This document shows, piece after piece, positions 17,222 through 24,974 of a stretch of DNA of 64,000 nucleotides. The notes beneath the pieces are model-generated. The model was not told where the DNA came from. It worked only from the letters and a program-made list of their open reading frames with translations, and did no database searches. The stretch covers positions 1 to 64,000 of the forward strand of contig NZ_AUDG01000004.1 in NCBI RefSeq assembly GCF_000425345.1. The letters run 5' to 3'. Made by a program: the position numbers and the translations under genes. Positions within the stretch are counted from its first letter, which is position 1, and each line of letters starts with the position of its first letter. The DNA is from Rheinheimera baltica DSM 14885. Its GTDB lineage: Bacteria > Pseudomonadota > Gammaproteobacteria > Enterobacterales > Alteromonadaceae.

Positions 17222-17593
17222 CTAATTTTTATTTATTAGTAAATTAACTTGCTTAACATCAAATGGCGAGCCCCAATTGACGGACGTAATGACATTGGGA
17301 GCCTTGTGGCCGAAGACATTGATGACAATTCCGTCTATTCTGAAATTATCGGGCAGATTCAATGGCAGCAACTTTTCCCCTTTCTCTGTGACCAGCCCAT
17401 AAAAGCCACCTGAATGAGGAATAAAAACAACCGTAGCTTTTTGCCAGATTAAGGCCTTTTTCGCAATCGGGTTTATGGTCTCGTTTGCACCACTAACTTC
17501 GTTTGCATTTTCTCTGGCTGGATCTTGTGGGCTTTGAGGATGCTGACAAGCAGCAAATAACATCATAACCAAGATTGCACTAATCAGGCGCAT
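17222..17593 (-). CDS. Small lipoprotein of unknown function
   Basis: A 123-residue protein with a lipoprotein signal (MRLISAILVMMLFAAC, lipidated Cys16) and a Pro/Gln/Asn-rich linker. A compact domain of about 75 residues contains GGFYGLVTEKGEKLLPLNLP. I do not recognise the family. It is convergent with the M6 protease gene and shares its A+T-rich composition, so both may belong to one acquired segment. Confidence 0.6.
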   Translation of the reverse strand: MRLISAILVMMLFAACQHPQSPQDPARENANEVSGANETINPIAKKALIWQKATVVFIPHSGGFYGLVTEKGEKLLPLNLPDNFRIDGIVINVFGHKAPNVITSVNWGSPFDVKQVNLLINKN

Positions 17594-17939
17594 AGTGTGC
17601 TCCCTATTTTTATTGCCTAATAATATTATGGGTCAGATAAACTTAAACCTGCCCACGTCGCAACCACTGAGCATTGCGCAGACCATTTTAGAAAAACAGT
17701 GTATCGAAGATAACCATTCCCTTGCGCAAAAAAAAGCCATTAGGCTAACGCATTAATTGTTCGATATGGTTAGATTAATCGGGTCAGGGGCGTTGATATT
17801 CCAGCTAAAAACACTTCCCTGCTGCAAATCAATGACACTGACCCTTTTGATTCATTTACTCTGCGCAAGGTAACGCTTAGTAGCGGCCGGTGCAGTTGTC
17901 TGTTAGCTTATTTAAAAAAACAATAACCGGAACAAGTCG
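17594..17939. other. Intergenic region holding one GGGTCAG hairpin element
   Basis: Besides the hairpin at 17781-17844, no gene is visible. A short plus-strand stretch near 17632-17756 reads like a coding fragment (MGQINLNLPTSQPLSIAQTI, with a stop after LTH), possibly a remnant, but it is too short to assign. Confidence 0.35.
17781..17844. repeat. GGGTCAG inverted-repeat hairpin, copy 1
   Basis: A 64-bp element whose ends, GGGTCAGGGGCGTTGAT and ATCAATGACACTGACCC, are inverted repeats around a ~30-nt centre. A sister copy lies at 18881-18928, so the pair brackets the cyclophilin gene. It resembles REP-like or mini-inverted-repeat units. The family is not identified. Confidence 0.7.
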
Positions 17940-18863
17940 ATGCTAACAAAACAGCAGCTCTTTTCATTAATGGCCAGCGCTATGCTGGCCACTGCCGGTA
18001 GCAGTGCAATAGCCAGCGATACTGTGGCCCAAAAAGTAACAGTATCTGACTGGCTGGCGCAAAGTAGCGCCAGCGATTGGCGCGAGCTTGATTCCGACAA
18101 CACTTTATATATGGAACTGCCCACCGGCCGGGTCGTTATCGAATTAGCCAGCGAGTTTGCGCCTAAGCATATCAGCAATATTAAAGCCCTGGTGCGCGAA
18201 GGCTTTTACCAAAACATACCTATAGTACGGGTGCAAGATAACTACGTCGTGCAATGGAATGAACCCGACGATGCAACGCCCAAAGCGCTAAAGCAAGCCA
18301 GGCGCAGCATAGCCGCAGAGTTTAGCGTTAAGCTACCGGCAAATTTCGCTATTACACCCTTAGCCGACCGTGACGGCTACGCGCCACAAACCGGCCATGT
18401 TAACGGCTTTGCCATGGCAATGGACCCCGGTAGCAACAGTGGCTGGTTAACCCATTGCTACGGCGCCGTCGGTATCGGCCGCGACAACGACGCTGATAGT
18501 GGTTCAGGCGCGTCTATGTATGTGGTAACAGGCCATGCGCCACGGCATCTGGATCGCAATATTACCCTGGTTGGCACAGTGCGCCAGGGCATGTCATTAT
18601 TATCAACCCTGCCAAGAGGACAGGGCGATATGGGTTTCTATACGTCAGCCAACCAGTACACTGTTATCAAAGACATTAGCCTGGCCGCAGACTTACCACC
18701 CGCACAGCGCGCAGCACTGCAAGTGCTGCGCACCGACACGGCAACCTTTAAAGGCGTAGTAGAAGCACAGCGCAACCGCGGTGGTGACTGGTATCAACAC
18801 CCCGCCGGGTTTATTGAAGTCTGTAATGTCCGGGTGCCGGTGAGAGAAACGCCGGTGAACTAA
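17940..18863 (+). CDS. Periplasmic cyclophilin-type peptidyl-prolyl isomerase
   Basis: This 307-residue protein has a signal peptide (cleavage near SSAIASD) and a cyclophilin domain. The domain begins LYMELPTGRVVIELASEFAPKH and includes FYQNIPIVRVQDNYVVQ and, later, GFAMAMDPGSNSGWLTHCYG. It should catalyse proline isomerisation in the periplasm. The active-site arginine is replaced in context (IVRVQDNYV for FHRVIPGFM), so activity may be altered. It is oriented opposite to the genes on both sides and is bracketed by two GGGTCAG hairpins. Confidence 0.85.
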   Translation: MLTKQQLFSLMASAMLATAGSSAIASDTVAQKVTVSDWLAQSSASDWRELDSDNTLYMELPTGRVVIELASEFAPKHISNIKALVREGFYQNIPIVRVQDNYVVQWNEPDDATPKALKQARRSIAAEFSVKLPANFAITPLADRDGYAPQTGHVNGFAMAMDPGSNSGWLTHCYGAVGIGRDNDADSGSGASMYVVTGHAPRHLDRNITLVGTVRQGMSLLSTLPRGQGDMGFYTSANQYTVIKDISLAADLPPAQRAALQVLRTDTATFKGVVEAQRNRGGDWYQHPAGFIEVCNVRVPVRETPVN

Positions 18864-18880
18864 CGGCGTGCGGATAGCAG

Positions 18881-18928
18881 GGGTCAGTACAGTTGATATT
18901 GCTGTCACTAAATCAATGCCACTGACCC
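18881..18928. repeat. GGGTCAG inverted-repeat hairpin, copy 2
   Basis: A 48-bp relative of the element at 17781: GGGTCAGTACAGTTGAT and ATCAATGCCACTGACCC are inverted repeats around a shorter centre. It starts 18 bp after the cyclophilin stop and abuts the half attC-like site, which it may have disrupted. Confidence 0.7.
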
Positions 18929-18959
18929 TATTGATTGATTGGGGGAAGTATCGATTTGA

Positions 18960-19003
18960 GGTCCAGGCCACGCAGTGGCCGTTGCTGACTGGCCTTGTTA
19001 TGG
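18960..19003 (-). repeat. Incomplete attC-like site at the end of the cassette cluster
   Basis: On the minus strand CCATAAC (18997-19003) contains the stop codon of the first cassette gene and is followed by AAGGCCAGTCAGCAACGG and a GGCCAC/GTGGCC hairpin. This is the left half of an attC site. No matching right half with a GTTRRRY core is found before the GGGTCAG hairpin, so the site looks truncated. Confidence 0.5.
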
Positions 19004-19291
19004 TTTATTGGGTTTAACACGTAACTTCCCCGATACAAACTGTGCCCGCGAAGCTGAATTGACCGGCTTATTTTGTGCCTTACACCAGCTAAGTAGTTCG
19101 TCAAGATCAACATTTACCCTTTTAACTATCTTGCCCGTTGCGCGAATATCACTTAATGCCGAGTTTGCATTCTTCTTCCATTCGTCGTAACTATCGTCTA
19201 ATTCAGCACGATCATCAGCGATTTTCTTTAACCGCTCCCAGCTTTCAGGTTGAAACCAGGCAATGCCGATCACGATCTCATTGTCTTGCAC
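18998..19291 (-). CDS. Integron-cassette protein of unknown function
   Basis: A 97-residue soluble protein. The GTG at 19291 is chosen because GGGAGG lies 5 bp before it; the longer frame to 19363 runs through an attC site. The sequence (IGIAWFQPESWERLKKIADD, then LDDSYDEWKKNANSAL, then VNVDLDELLSWCKAQN) resembles a family of small hypothetical proteins I have seen widely in proteobacteria, without a known role. The stop lies inside the attC core at 18997, and the start is 22 bp past the next attC core at 19313, which is the standard architecture of a gene cassette. Confidence 0.7.
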   Translation of the reverse strand: MQDNEIVIGIAWFQPESWERLKKIADDRAELDDSYDEWKKNANSALSDIRATGKIVKRVNVDLDELLSWCKAQNKPVNSASRAQFVSGKLRVKPNKP

Positions 19292-19312
19292 TGATACCTC
19301 CCACTGGGAAAA

Positions 19313-19393
19313 CCATAACGCCCGCCACAAACGCGAGCAACTTGTTGCGAGTCGAGCGCCCAAAGGGCGCGTTTTTGATGGCGCTTGTTATAA
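19313..19393 (-). repeat. attC recombination site
   Basis: On the minus strand the site runs from TTATAAC (19387-19393) to GTTATGG (19313-19319), 81 bp. The inner arms GCGCCATCAAAAACGCG and CGCGTTTGTGGCGGGC are complementary apart from a few mismatches, and two small palindromes sit in the centre. The stop codon of the upstream cassette gene lies in the first core. Size, cores and symmetry match integron attC sites. Confidence 0.8.
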
Positions 19394-19714
19394 GGCTTTA
19401 CAGCCGTTGGCCACAAAAGACTTAACTACAATGCCAAAATATTCACTTTTTTGATTTCGGCTAAACGAAACAAAACGCTCGATAAAGTACGTTAAGTCTT
19501 TTATTTCACAGCCCTTTGGATTATTAGCTCCATCCAAAAAGCCAGTGATATATGCACTGCAAAAATTATTACTTAAACTCTGTTGTTTTCTAGCTTCGGC
19601 CTCAGCAATACATTCATTTTCAAAGTAGTCCTTTGATACTGCACTACCTAAAGTTGTAGCGTGCGTGCCTAATGAAAAAAGAACAAATAATGTCGAAAAT
19701 AACGCAGCTTTCAT
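19388..19714 (-). CDS. Integron-cassette exported protein, Rap1a/Tai-like
   Basis: A 108-residue protein with a signal peptide ending GTHATT. The ATG at 19714 is 8 bp past the attC core at 19722 and uses AAGG from it. The mature part has spaced cysteines (ENECIAEAE, NNFCSAYITGFLDGA, KGCEIKD, ANGCKAL) and the FC-x-x-YI-x-G-x-x-D pattern of Rap1a/Tai periplasmic proteins. Some members of that family are immunity proteins against type VI effectors. The family match is by eye. No effector gene is adjacent, as expected for an isolated cassette. Confidence 0.6.
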   Translation of the reverse strand: MKAALFSTLFVLFSLGTHATTLGSAVSKDYFENECIAEAEARKQQSLSNNFCSAYITGFLDGANNPKGCEIKDLTYFIERFVSFSRNQKSEYFGIVVKSFVANGCKAL

Positions 19715-19721
19715 CTTGGCC

Positions 19722-19823
19722 TTATAACGCCGCCATAAACGGCACAAAATAGCTGGCTATAATTGGCGACGAAGGAGCACAAGCCAGCTGTTTTGTGTCC
19801 GCGTTTTAATGGCCTTGTTATAC
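19722..19823 (-). repeat. attC recombination site
   Basis: On the minus strand the site runs from GTATAAC (19817-19823) to GTTATAA (19722-19728), 102 bp. Long arms GGACACAAAACAGCTGGC and GCCAGCTATTTTGTGCC are nearly perfect complements with a ~25-nt apical region. The stop of the upstream cassette gene is within the first core. This is the clearest attC site of the cluster. Confidence 0.85.
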
Positions 19824-20174
19824 ATCGCTCTCAAACATAACAGACTTATCAATTGGTAACTCCGTGCAATTTAATATTGCAGTGACGTATGGCCAGTAAA
19901 CTCTTTTTGCATGAATCACAAATCCTTGTTTCATCGTGTAATTTGAAAGTTCTAATGAGCCTGGACAGATTTCAGCGGCTCTTCTTAATAATTTAAGCCG
20001 TAACTCCGCGTAAGACTCATTGTCACGACCATCCACACGCAGCAAAAATGAGCCATCATCTAAAGATTGTTCGGAATATCCACTGGCTCCATTTTCAGGG
20101 TAACCATTAATGGCTTTGTATGAACTACAGCCAGATAGGGCTAAACATAATGTGAATATAGCTATCCTGCTCAA
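19818..20174 (-). CDS. Integron-cassette lipoprotein
   Basis: A 118-residue lipoprotein. I chose TTG at 20174 because GGAG lies 5 bp upstream and it gives a perfect signal (MSRIAIFTLCLALSGCSS, Cys16); the longer frame has an unlikely N-terminus. The mature part (GYSEQSLDDGSFLLRVDGRD, then AELRLKLLRRAAEICPGS) resembles the CC0125/CC1285 group of small lipoproteins. The stop overlaps the attC core at 19817-19823, and a TATAAC core lies 16 bp upstream of the start at 20191. Function is unknown. Confidence 0.65.
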   Translation of the reverse strand: MSRIAIFTLCLALSGCSSYKAINGYPENGASGYSEQSLDDGSFLLRVDGRDNESYAELRLKLLRRAAEICPGSLELSNYTMKQGFVIHAKRVYWPYVTAILNCTELPIDKSVMFESDV

Positions 20175-20431
20175 ATGAACTCCAAAAATGTATAACAGCT
20201 TATTCAAAGGACCAAAACCCGCGAGTTGCATGTTTCTGATCCCGCAAGTTCCAAAATTGAATCCAGTCTATTCTGCTAGCCAAATGTAAATCAAGCATTT
20301 TTATCTTGTAGCAATTTATGTTGCAGCAGAATACGGGTTTTAAACCCGCAAGTTGCAGATAAAAAACTCAGACGAGAAAACTGCATGGTTATACAGTGCT
20401 TTTTGTCGCGGAAACACGTCAGCTACCAGCC
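20175..20431. other. Boundary region of the cassette cluster with short direct repeats
   Basis: A TATAAC core at 20191-20196 begins the region, but no convincing partner completes an attC site; GTTATAC at 20388-20394 is about 200 bp away with non-complementary flanks. A 16-bp repeat, AAACCCGC-R-AGTTGCA, occurs at 20215 and 20342, with a partial copy (CCCGCAAGTT) at 20241. No gene is seen. Confidence 0.45.
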
Positions 20432-22666
20432 TTATTCTGTGGCGGTGCGCCTGGCATTAATCAGCTTTAACAATTCTGCGGTAGCGGTGGCGTCGGCTAA
20501 CGCGCGGTGGTGGTTGGTGAGTTTAATATCGAACTCTGCACACAGTTTGCCCAGGCTGTATGATTGCAGCCCCGGATAGTAGCGGCGCATATTGACTACG
20601 GTGCATAGCTGCGGCATGTCCAGCGTAATGTCGCAGCGGGCCAGTTCGGCGCGGATAAAACCGTAATCGAACTTGGCGTTGTGGGCAACAAACACCGCAC
20701 CTTGTAAAAACTCATTGAGCTGGTTGGCGATATCGGCAAACTTAGGTGCAACTGCTACCATGGCGTCGCTAATGCCGGTTAAACGGCGGATAAACGACGG
20801 AATATGCCGCTCGGGGTTAATAAGCGTGTTAAAGGTGCCCAGCACTTCGCCGGCCTGCATTTTTACCGCGCCAATTTCGGTTACCCTATCTGTACCGGCC
20901 TTGCCGCCGGTAGTTTCTACGTCCAGCACCACATAGATACGGTTTGGGTCGACTATCCACTGCAGTTTTTCAATGCGGGCATTAAAACCGGCGTTTTTCA
21001 GCGCCAGCAAGCGGGCTAACTGATGGCGCTGTATTTTATCGCCGGGGGCTTTTACTTCAATAAACTCAAGCTGATTATCTTTAATTAGCAGTAAATCCGG
21101 GTAACCACTGCTGTGGCGGAAGAAGTCCTGTGCCATGGCGCGCAGTATTGGCGCTAATGCGCTTTCGTCACCAGCCTTGGGCGCATGTTGCAATAGTGGC
21201 AATAGCTGCTGGGCTAAATCGCTATGCCAGTAAAACAGACTGTTAGCTTTGCCATAGTGTGCGGTTAAAGCGCTAAGCAGTGTAGTGGCTGCGCCTGGCT
21301 GTGCCAGCTGGTTTAGCTTTTTTTCTATCGCCTGTTCAAACTGCTGATAAAAGCCACCGGCGGTTAAATTGCGTGGCCGGCGTTCAAACGGGTTATGCAG
21401 TGCGCTGTCGCTGTGCTCAAATAATTCGTGCCAAAACCACAGGCCAAACAGCGCCAGCCAGAGGTTATTTTCGCCATGAAATACGCTGTAGCCTTTATCG
21501 CGGTAATACGCCATTAAGCCCTGCTCGGCTTTGCCTAAATACAGCTCGTCTACACCCACCAGCGGTGCGTCTTGCAGTAGTTGGGTTAACTGCGAGCGGC
21601 GCTTATTCGTCATATCCTGGCTAAACTTACGCCGGTAAAAGTCTTCAGCAAACAGCCATTCTTCGTCGCAACTGGGGTCGTCTAGTAGCTGCTGCAAATA
21701 CTGTTGGCATGCTACCAGATGGCCATCAACCTGCGCCGCTTGTGAATAGTACAACCGCACCAAACGCTCGCTCGCCGGGAAACCATTACTGTGCTGGTAA
21801 AAGGCAATAGCCAGCGTGTTGAGTTTATATTGCTCGGCCAGTTTACCCAGCTGATAACAGCGTTCGCTACGTTTTAATAGTAGCGCGTTATCGTCAGGCA
21901 GCGGCCAGGCTGTCACTTCAACCAGCCAGTGGCTTAACAATGCTTCGGCCTTGTCGGGCTGTTTTTTTAACTGCTTACCAAGCTCAATAATAGCGGGCTT
22001 GGCTTTGGCTAGCTGATACGCCAGTTGTGCCTGGTTAGCGTCAGTAAAGCGCGGCCTAAACTGCTGTTTAAACTGGCCGGTTTGACGAATACCTAAGTCA
22101 CGCAGGGTAAACAGCGACAAATTGGCCTCAATACGGCCAAAATAGAGAAAATATAGGTAGTTCAATGCATCCTGGCGCTGCAACGCAACATAGCGCTGCG
22201 GCAATTGCTTGATAAGTAGCAACCAGTTAACCGGTAGCTTTAACGCTGCGCCGAGTAACTGTGGTTTGGTTTGGCTTTTTTTCGAGCCTATGGGCTCAGA
22301 CAATTCGCTTTGTGCCAGCTGCAGTAATTGCCATAGCGTGTCTTTTGTTAGCCGCAGCCAAAAATCGGCCAGGTTGTCCGTCGCTAACGGCGCAACAAAA
22401 GCAGCGGCAATCAGCTCATCTAATAACGGCGCTGTTGCGCCAATTTCAGCATAGCTAAGCTCAGTATCACTAAACACGGTGCCTTTGCGGTTAAGCATAC
22501 GCACCAGCAATTGCCGTGCAGGTTCCGTTAAGCTATTAAAATCATGGATAAAGGCGCTACTGTTGGCACTTAACACGGGCTGGTAATGTTCTGCGACAAA
22601 CTGCAGCAACTCATTAAAGTGCTGCAGGTAATAACCGCTGTCGAGCTCTTTGCGTAATTCCGCCAT
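20432..22666 (-). CDS. FAN1-like VRR-NUC nuclease fused to a DEDDh 3'-5' exonuclease
   Basis: This 744-residue protein starts at ATG 22666. The N-terminal ~430 residues are helical and resemble the HTH/TPR part of bacterial FAN1 homologues. A VRR-NUC nuclease domain follows (about 440-555) with PD-(D/E)xK residues in GYPDLLL (near 520) and FIEVKAPGD (near 535). The C-terminus (about 572-740) is a DnaQ-like exonuclease with VLDVETTGG (near 579), VAHNAKFDYGF (near 658) and HRALADA (near 719), so all DEDDh residues are present. Both active sites look intact. A role in structure-specific DNA repair, such as crosslink processing, is inferred from FAN1. The gene follows yrbG by 19 bp. Confidence 0.85.
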   Translation of the reverse strand: MAELRKELDSGYYLQHFNELLQFVAEHYQPVLSANSSAFIHDFNSLTEPARQLLVRMLNRKGTVFSDTELSYAEIGATAPLLDELIAAAFVAPLATDNLADFWLRLTKDTLWQLLQLAQSELSEPIGSKKSQTKPQLLGAALKLPVNWLLLIKQLPQRYVALQRQDALNYLYFLYFGRIEANLSLFTLRDLGIRQTGQFKQQFRPRFTDANQAQLAYQLAKAKPAIIELGKQLKKQPDKAEALLSHWLVEVTAWPLPDDNALLLKRSERCYQLGKLAEQYKLNTLAIAFYQHSNGFPASERLVRLYYSQAAQVDGHLVACQQYLQQLLDDPSCDEEWLFAEDFYRRKFSQDMTNKRRSQLTQLLQDAPLVGVDELYLGKAEQGLMAYYRDKGYSVFHGENNLWLALFGLWFWHELFEHSDSALHNPFERRPRNLTAGGFYQQFEQAIEKKLNQLAQPGAATTLLSALTAHYGKANSLFYWHSDLAQQLLPLLQHAPKAGDESALAPILRAMAQDFFRHSSGYPDLLLIKDNQLEFIEVKAPGDKIQRHQLARLLALKNAGFNARIEKLQWIVDPNRIYVVLDVETTGGKAGTDRVTEIGAVKMQAGEVLGTFNTLINPERHIPSFIRRLTGISDAMVAVAPKFADIANQLNEFLQGAVFVAHNAKFDYGFIRAELARCDITLDMPQLCTVVNMRRYYPGLQSYSLGKLCAEFDIKLTNHHRALADATATAELLKLINARRTATE

Positions 22667-22685
22667 CAGGCAACGCCTATCAGTA

Positions 22686-23657
22686 TCATGCGATAACCGT
22701 ACTGACCAAATAACCGGTATAGCCCACAAACACCGCCAGCAGTGCCGCGCCTTCGAGCCGGTTGATGCGTCCTTGTTTTTTATAGCCATACCCCATGACA
22801 AATACCGCTGCGGTTAACACGGCCATAAGAGTCCAGTCACGGGTTAATACCACTGCATCTACTGCCATAGGTTCTATTGCCGCCGCAATGCCCACTACCG
22901 CCAGCGTATTGAACAGGTTAGAACCAATAACATTACCCAGCGCAATATCGTGCTCGCCTTTTTTAATGGCAATTAACGACGAGGCCAGCTCGGGTAAGGA
23001 GGTACCAATAGCCACTACTGTTAAGCCGATAACTAAGTCGCTAACCCCTAAGCTTTGAGCAATAAATACAGCGCCATAAACCAAAAAGCGTGAAGCAACA
23101 ATTAACAACACTAACCCCACCAACAACCAGATAATGGCCTGTTTTAACGTCATGGCGTTAGTGTCTGGTTGCTCGTTGTTTACCCCGCTGGCCATGGCGT
23201 CTTGCGGGTTGCGCATACCCTGCCACACCGACCAGCTCATCAGCACCACAAAAACTGCAAATAAACACCAGGCATCAAGCCGGCTTAGCTGATGGTCGAA
23301 TAACTGCCAGCCAGCAAATAAAGTGACCAACATTAAAATAGGTAGCTCTTTGCGTAACACTTGTGAGTTCACTGCAATGGGGCTAATTAAAGCCACTAAC
23401 CCCAGAATAAGCGCGATATTGGTAATGTTTGAACCGTAGGCATTACCCAGTGCCAGCGCCGGGTTACCATCGGCAGACGCCATGGCTGACACCACCATTT
23501 CTGGTGCTGAGGTACCAAAACCGACAATTAGCATACCAATTAATAGCGGCGGCATACCCGCATACCGGGCTGTTGCGGCTGCGCCATCCACAAACTTGTC
23601 TGCACTCCATACCAGCAGGGCTAAACCTGCGACTACAGCCAACACTGCCAATAACAT
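22686..23657 (-). CDS. yrbG: YrbG-type calcium/sodium antiporter
   Basis: This 323-residue CaCA-superfamily exchanger has about ten helices in two inverted repeats. The ion-binding alpha motifs are VGFGTSAPEMVVS with GNAYGSNITN, and VAIGTSLPELASS with GNVIGSNLFN. The start has a GGAA site and a hydrophobic first helix. It lies 19 bp upstream of the nuclease gene and probably shares its transcript, although no functional link is obvious. Confidence 0.9.
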   Translation of the reverse strand: MLLAVLAVVAGLALLVWSADKFVDGAAATARYAGMPPLLIGMLIVGFGTSAPEMVVSAMASADGNPALALGNAYGSNITNIALILGLVALISPIAVNSQVLRKELPILMLVTLFAGWQLFDHQLSRLDAWCLFAVFVVLMSWSVWQGMRNPQDAMASGVNNEQPDTNAMTLKQAIIWLLVGLVLLIVASRFLVYGAVFIAQSLGVSDLVIGLTVVAIGTSLPELASSLIAIKKGEHDIALGNVIGSNLFNTLAVVGIAAAIEPMAVDAVVLTRDWTLMAVLTAAVFVMGYGYKKQGRINRLEGAALLAVFVGYTGYLVSTVIA

Positions 23658-23792
23658 TTTGGGGTTCCTTAACGGGATTAAATTGCAAGCAGCATAGCAT
23701 GCAGCCGTAATAGCGCACAGCTAAGCAAAGTGCTTTTTGAAACTAAAGTTAAAACACGTTAAGCTGCGCCAATATTGCTATCGGAGCACCTT

Positions 23793-23981
23793 ATGACCAC
23801 CCTAATTACCATTTTGGCCTTGCTGTTTGCTGCGTTGTTTATTTTAGTCACGCTGGCAGAAAAATATGGCAGCCGTGACACAGAAAAAACGGCCAAACTC
23901 AGCCGCTATATTATTCCGCTAATGATTGCCCTGGTAGCCGCACAAGTCATAAAGTTTGTGTTTTTTCCTGACGGATTTTAA
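23793..23981 (+). CDS. Small two-helix membrane protein
   Basis: A 62-residue protein from an ATG with a GGAG site. It has two membrane helices separated by a charged segment (EKYGSRDTEKTAKLSRY). No family is recognised. Its stop overlaps the stop of the convergent mtfA by 4 bp. Confidence 0.65.
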   Translation: MTTLITILALLFAALFILVTLAEKYGSRDTEKTAKLSRYIIPLMIALVAAQVIKFVFFPDGF

Positions 23982-24799
23982 GCCCAACTTAACGGGTTAA
24001 GCCGGTAGAACTGGCTTAATTGTTGATACAGCTTTGGGTGTAAACTCGATAATTGCTGCGGCTGTTCAAAAAATACCTCACTGATCACCGCAAAAAACTC
24101 AGCAGGATTAGTCGCACCATAGTGATCAAACAAACTGTGCTGTCGGCCTTGTGCCTGCAGTTGTAAGCGATTAAATTCTTCCGCCATCACGCCAGACCAT
24201 TGCTTATAATCGCTGCTTCGCTCCAGCAAGGGTGCGCCATTGGCAACCCCTTTTTCCTGATCCAGCTGATGAGCAAATTCATGGATCACCACATTGCGGC
24301 CATCATCCGGGGTAGCGGCACCATCCAGCGTATCAGCCCAACTTAAAATTACTTTGCCCAAGCCCCAGGACTCACCCGACAACACCCTACGCTGCTCGTG
24401 CATTACACCGGCAGCATCTGCTTGCTGACCGCTAACAACAAACGCCGACGGATACAGCAAAATTTGTTTTAACTTTGGGTAATAATAATTAGGCCGGTTT
24501 AACAGTAGCAAGCACGCCTGCGCTGCTATGGTGACACGCATTTCATCGGTTACCGTTAAGCCGTCGCAGCCAATAAACTGTTTTTCGGCCATAAACACTT
24601 GAATATGCTTTTTCAGTTGCAGCTGTAAATCGGCCGGTAGTACGCGAAAGTAAGGCAGGCGCCGTTTTAGCGCATCTCGCCATGCTGCTGGAAACGGCTT
24701 AGCCATGACCTTTTTTCGGTTGTAGCGCTGTAAATAGGGAGCAGATAACACCCAAGCGATGATCGCTGCGCCCAGTAACAGGGTAATAAAGATAGCCAA
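23978..24799 (-). CDS. mtfA: MtfA-family zinc peptidase
   Basis: The 273-residue product has an N-terminal hydrophobic segment, a zinc-binding HEFAHQLD motif (HExxH) at about residue 179, and the family segments VILSWADTLDGA and HYGATNPAEFFAVISEVFFE carrying the third ligand Glu. E. coli MtfA is an aminopeptidase that binds the glucose repressor Mlc. Here the N-terminal helix suggests membrane anchoring, as in many non-enteric homologues. Confidence 0.88.
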   Translation of the reverse strand: MAIFITLLLGAAIIAWVLSAPYLQRYNRKKVMAKPFPAAWRDALKRRLPYFRVLPADLQLQLKKHIQVFMAEKQFIGCDGLTVTDEMRVTIAAQACLLLLNRPNYYYPKLKQILLYPSAFVVSGQQADAAGVMHEQRRVLSGESWGLGKVILSWADTLDGAATPDDGRNVVIHEFAHQLDQEKGVANGAPLLERSSDYKQWSGVMAEEFNRLQLQAQGRQHSLFDHYGATNPAEFFAVISEVFFEQPQQLSSLHPKLYQQLSQFYRLNPLSWA

Positions 24800-24974
24800 G
24801 CTTCACCTCGTGCCTTAACAACAGTATGCTGCAAACAATATGCTACAAACTCAATGCGGTGTGCCCGGCGTTTTTTCAAGCAAGCCGCAAACAAGATTGA
24901 ATAACACCAGAGAACAGCTCAGAACTTTGCTGCCCTACCGTGCTCTAACACGGGTAATCAATAAAGGATGTTTA

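Noticed and set aside
20191-20394. Possible fourth attC site between TATAAC and GTTATAC cores
   Set aside because: At ~200 bp it is longer than usual attC sites and the sequences next to the cores are not complementary.
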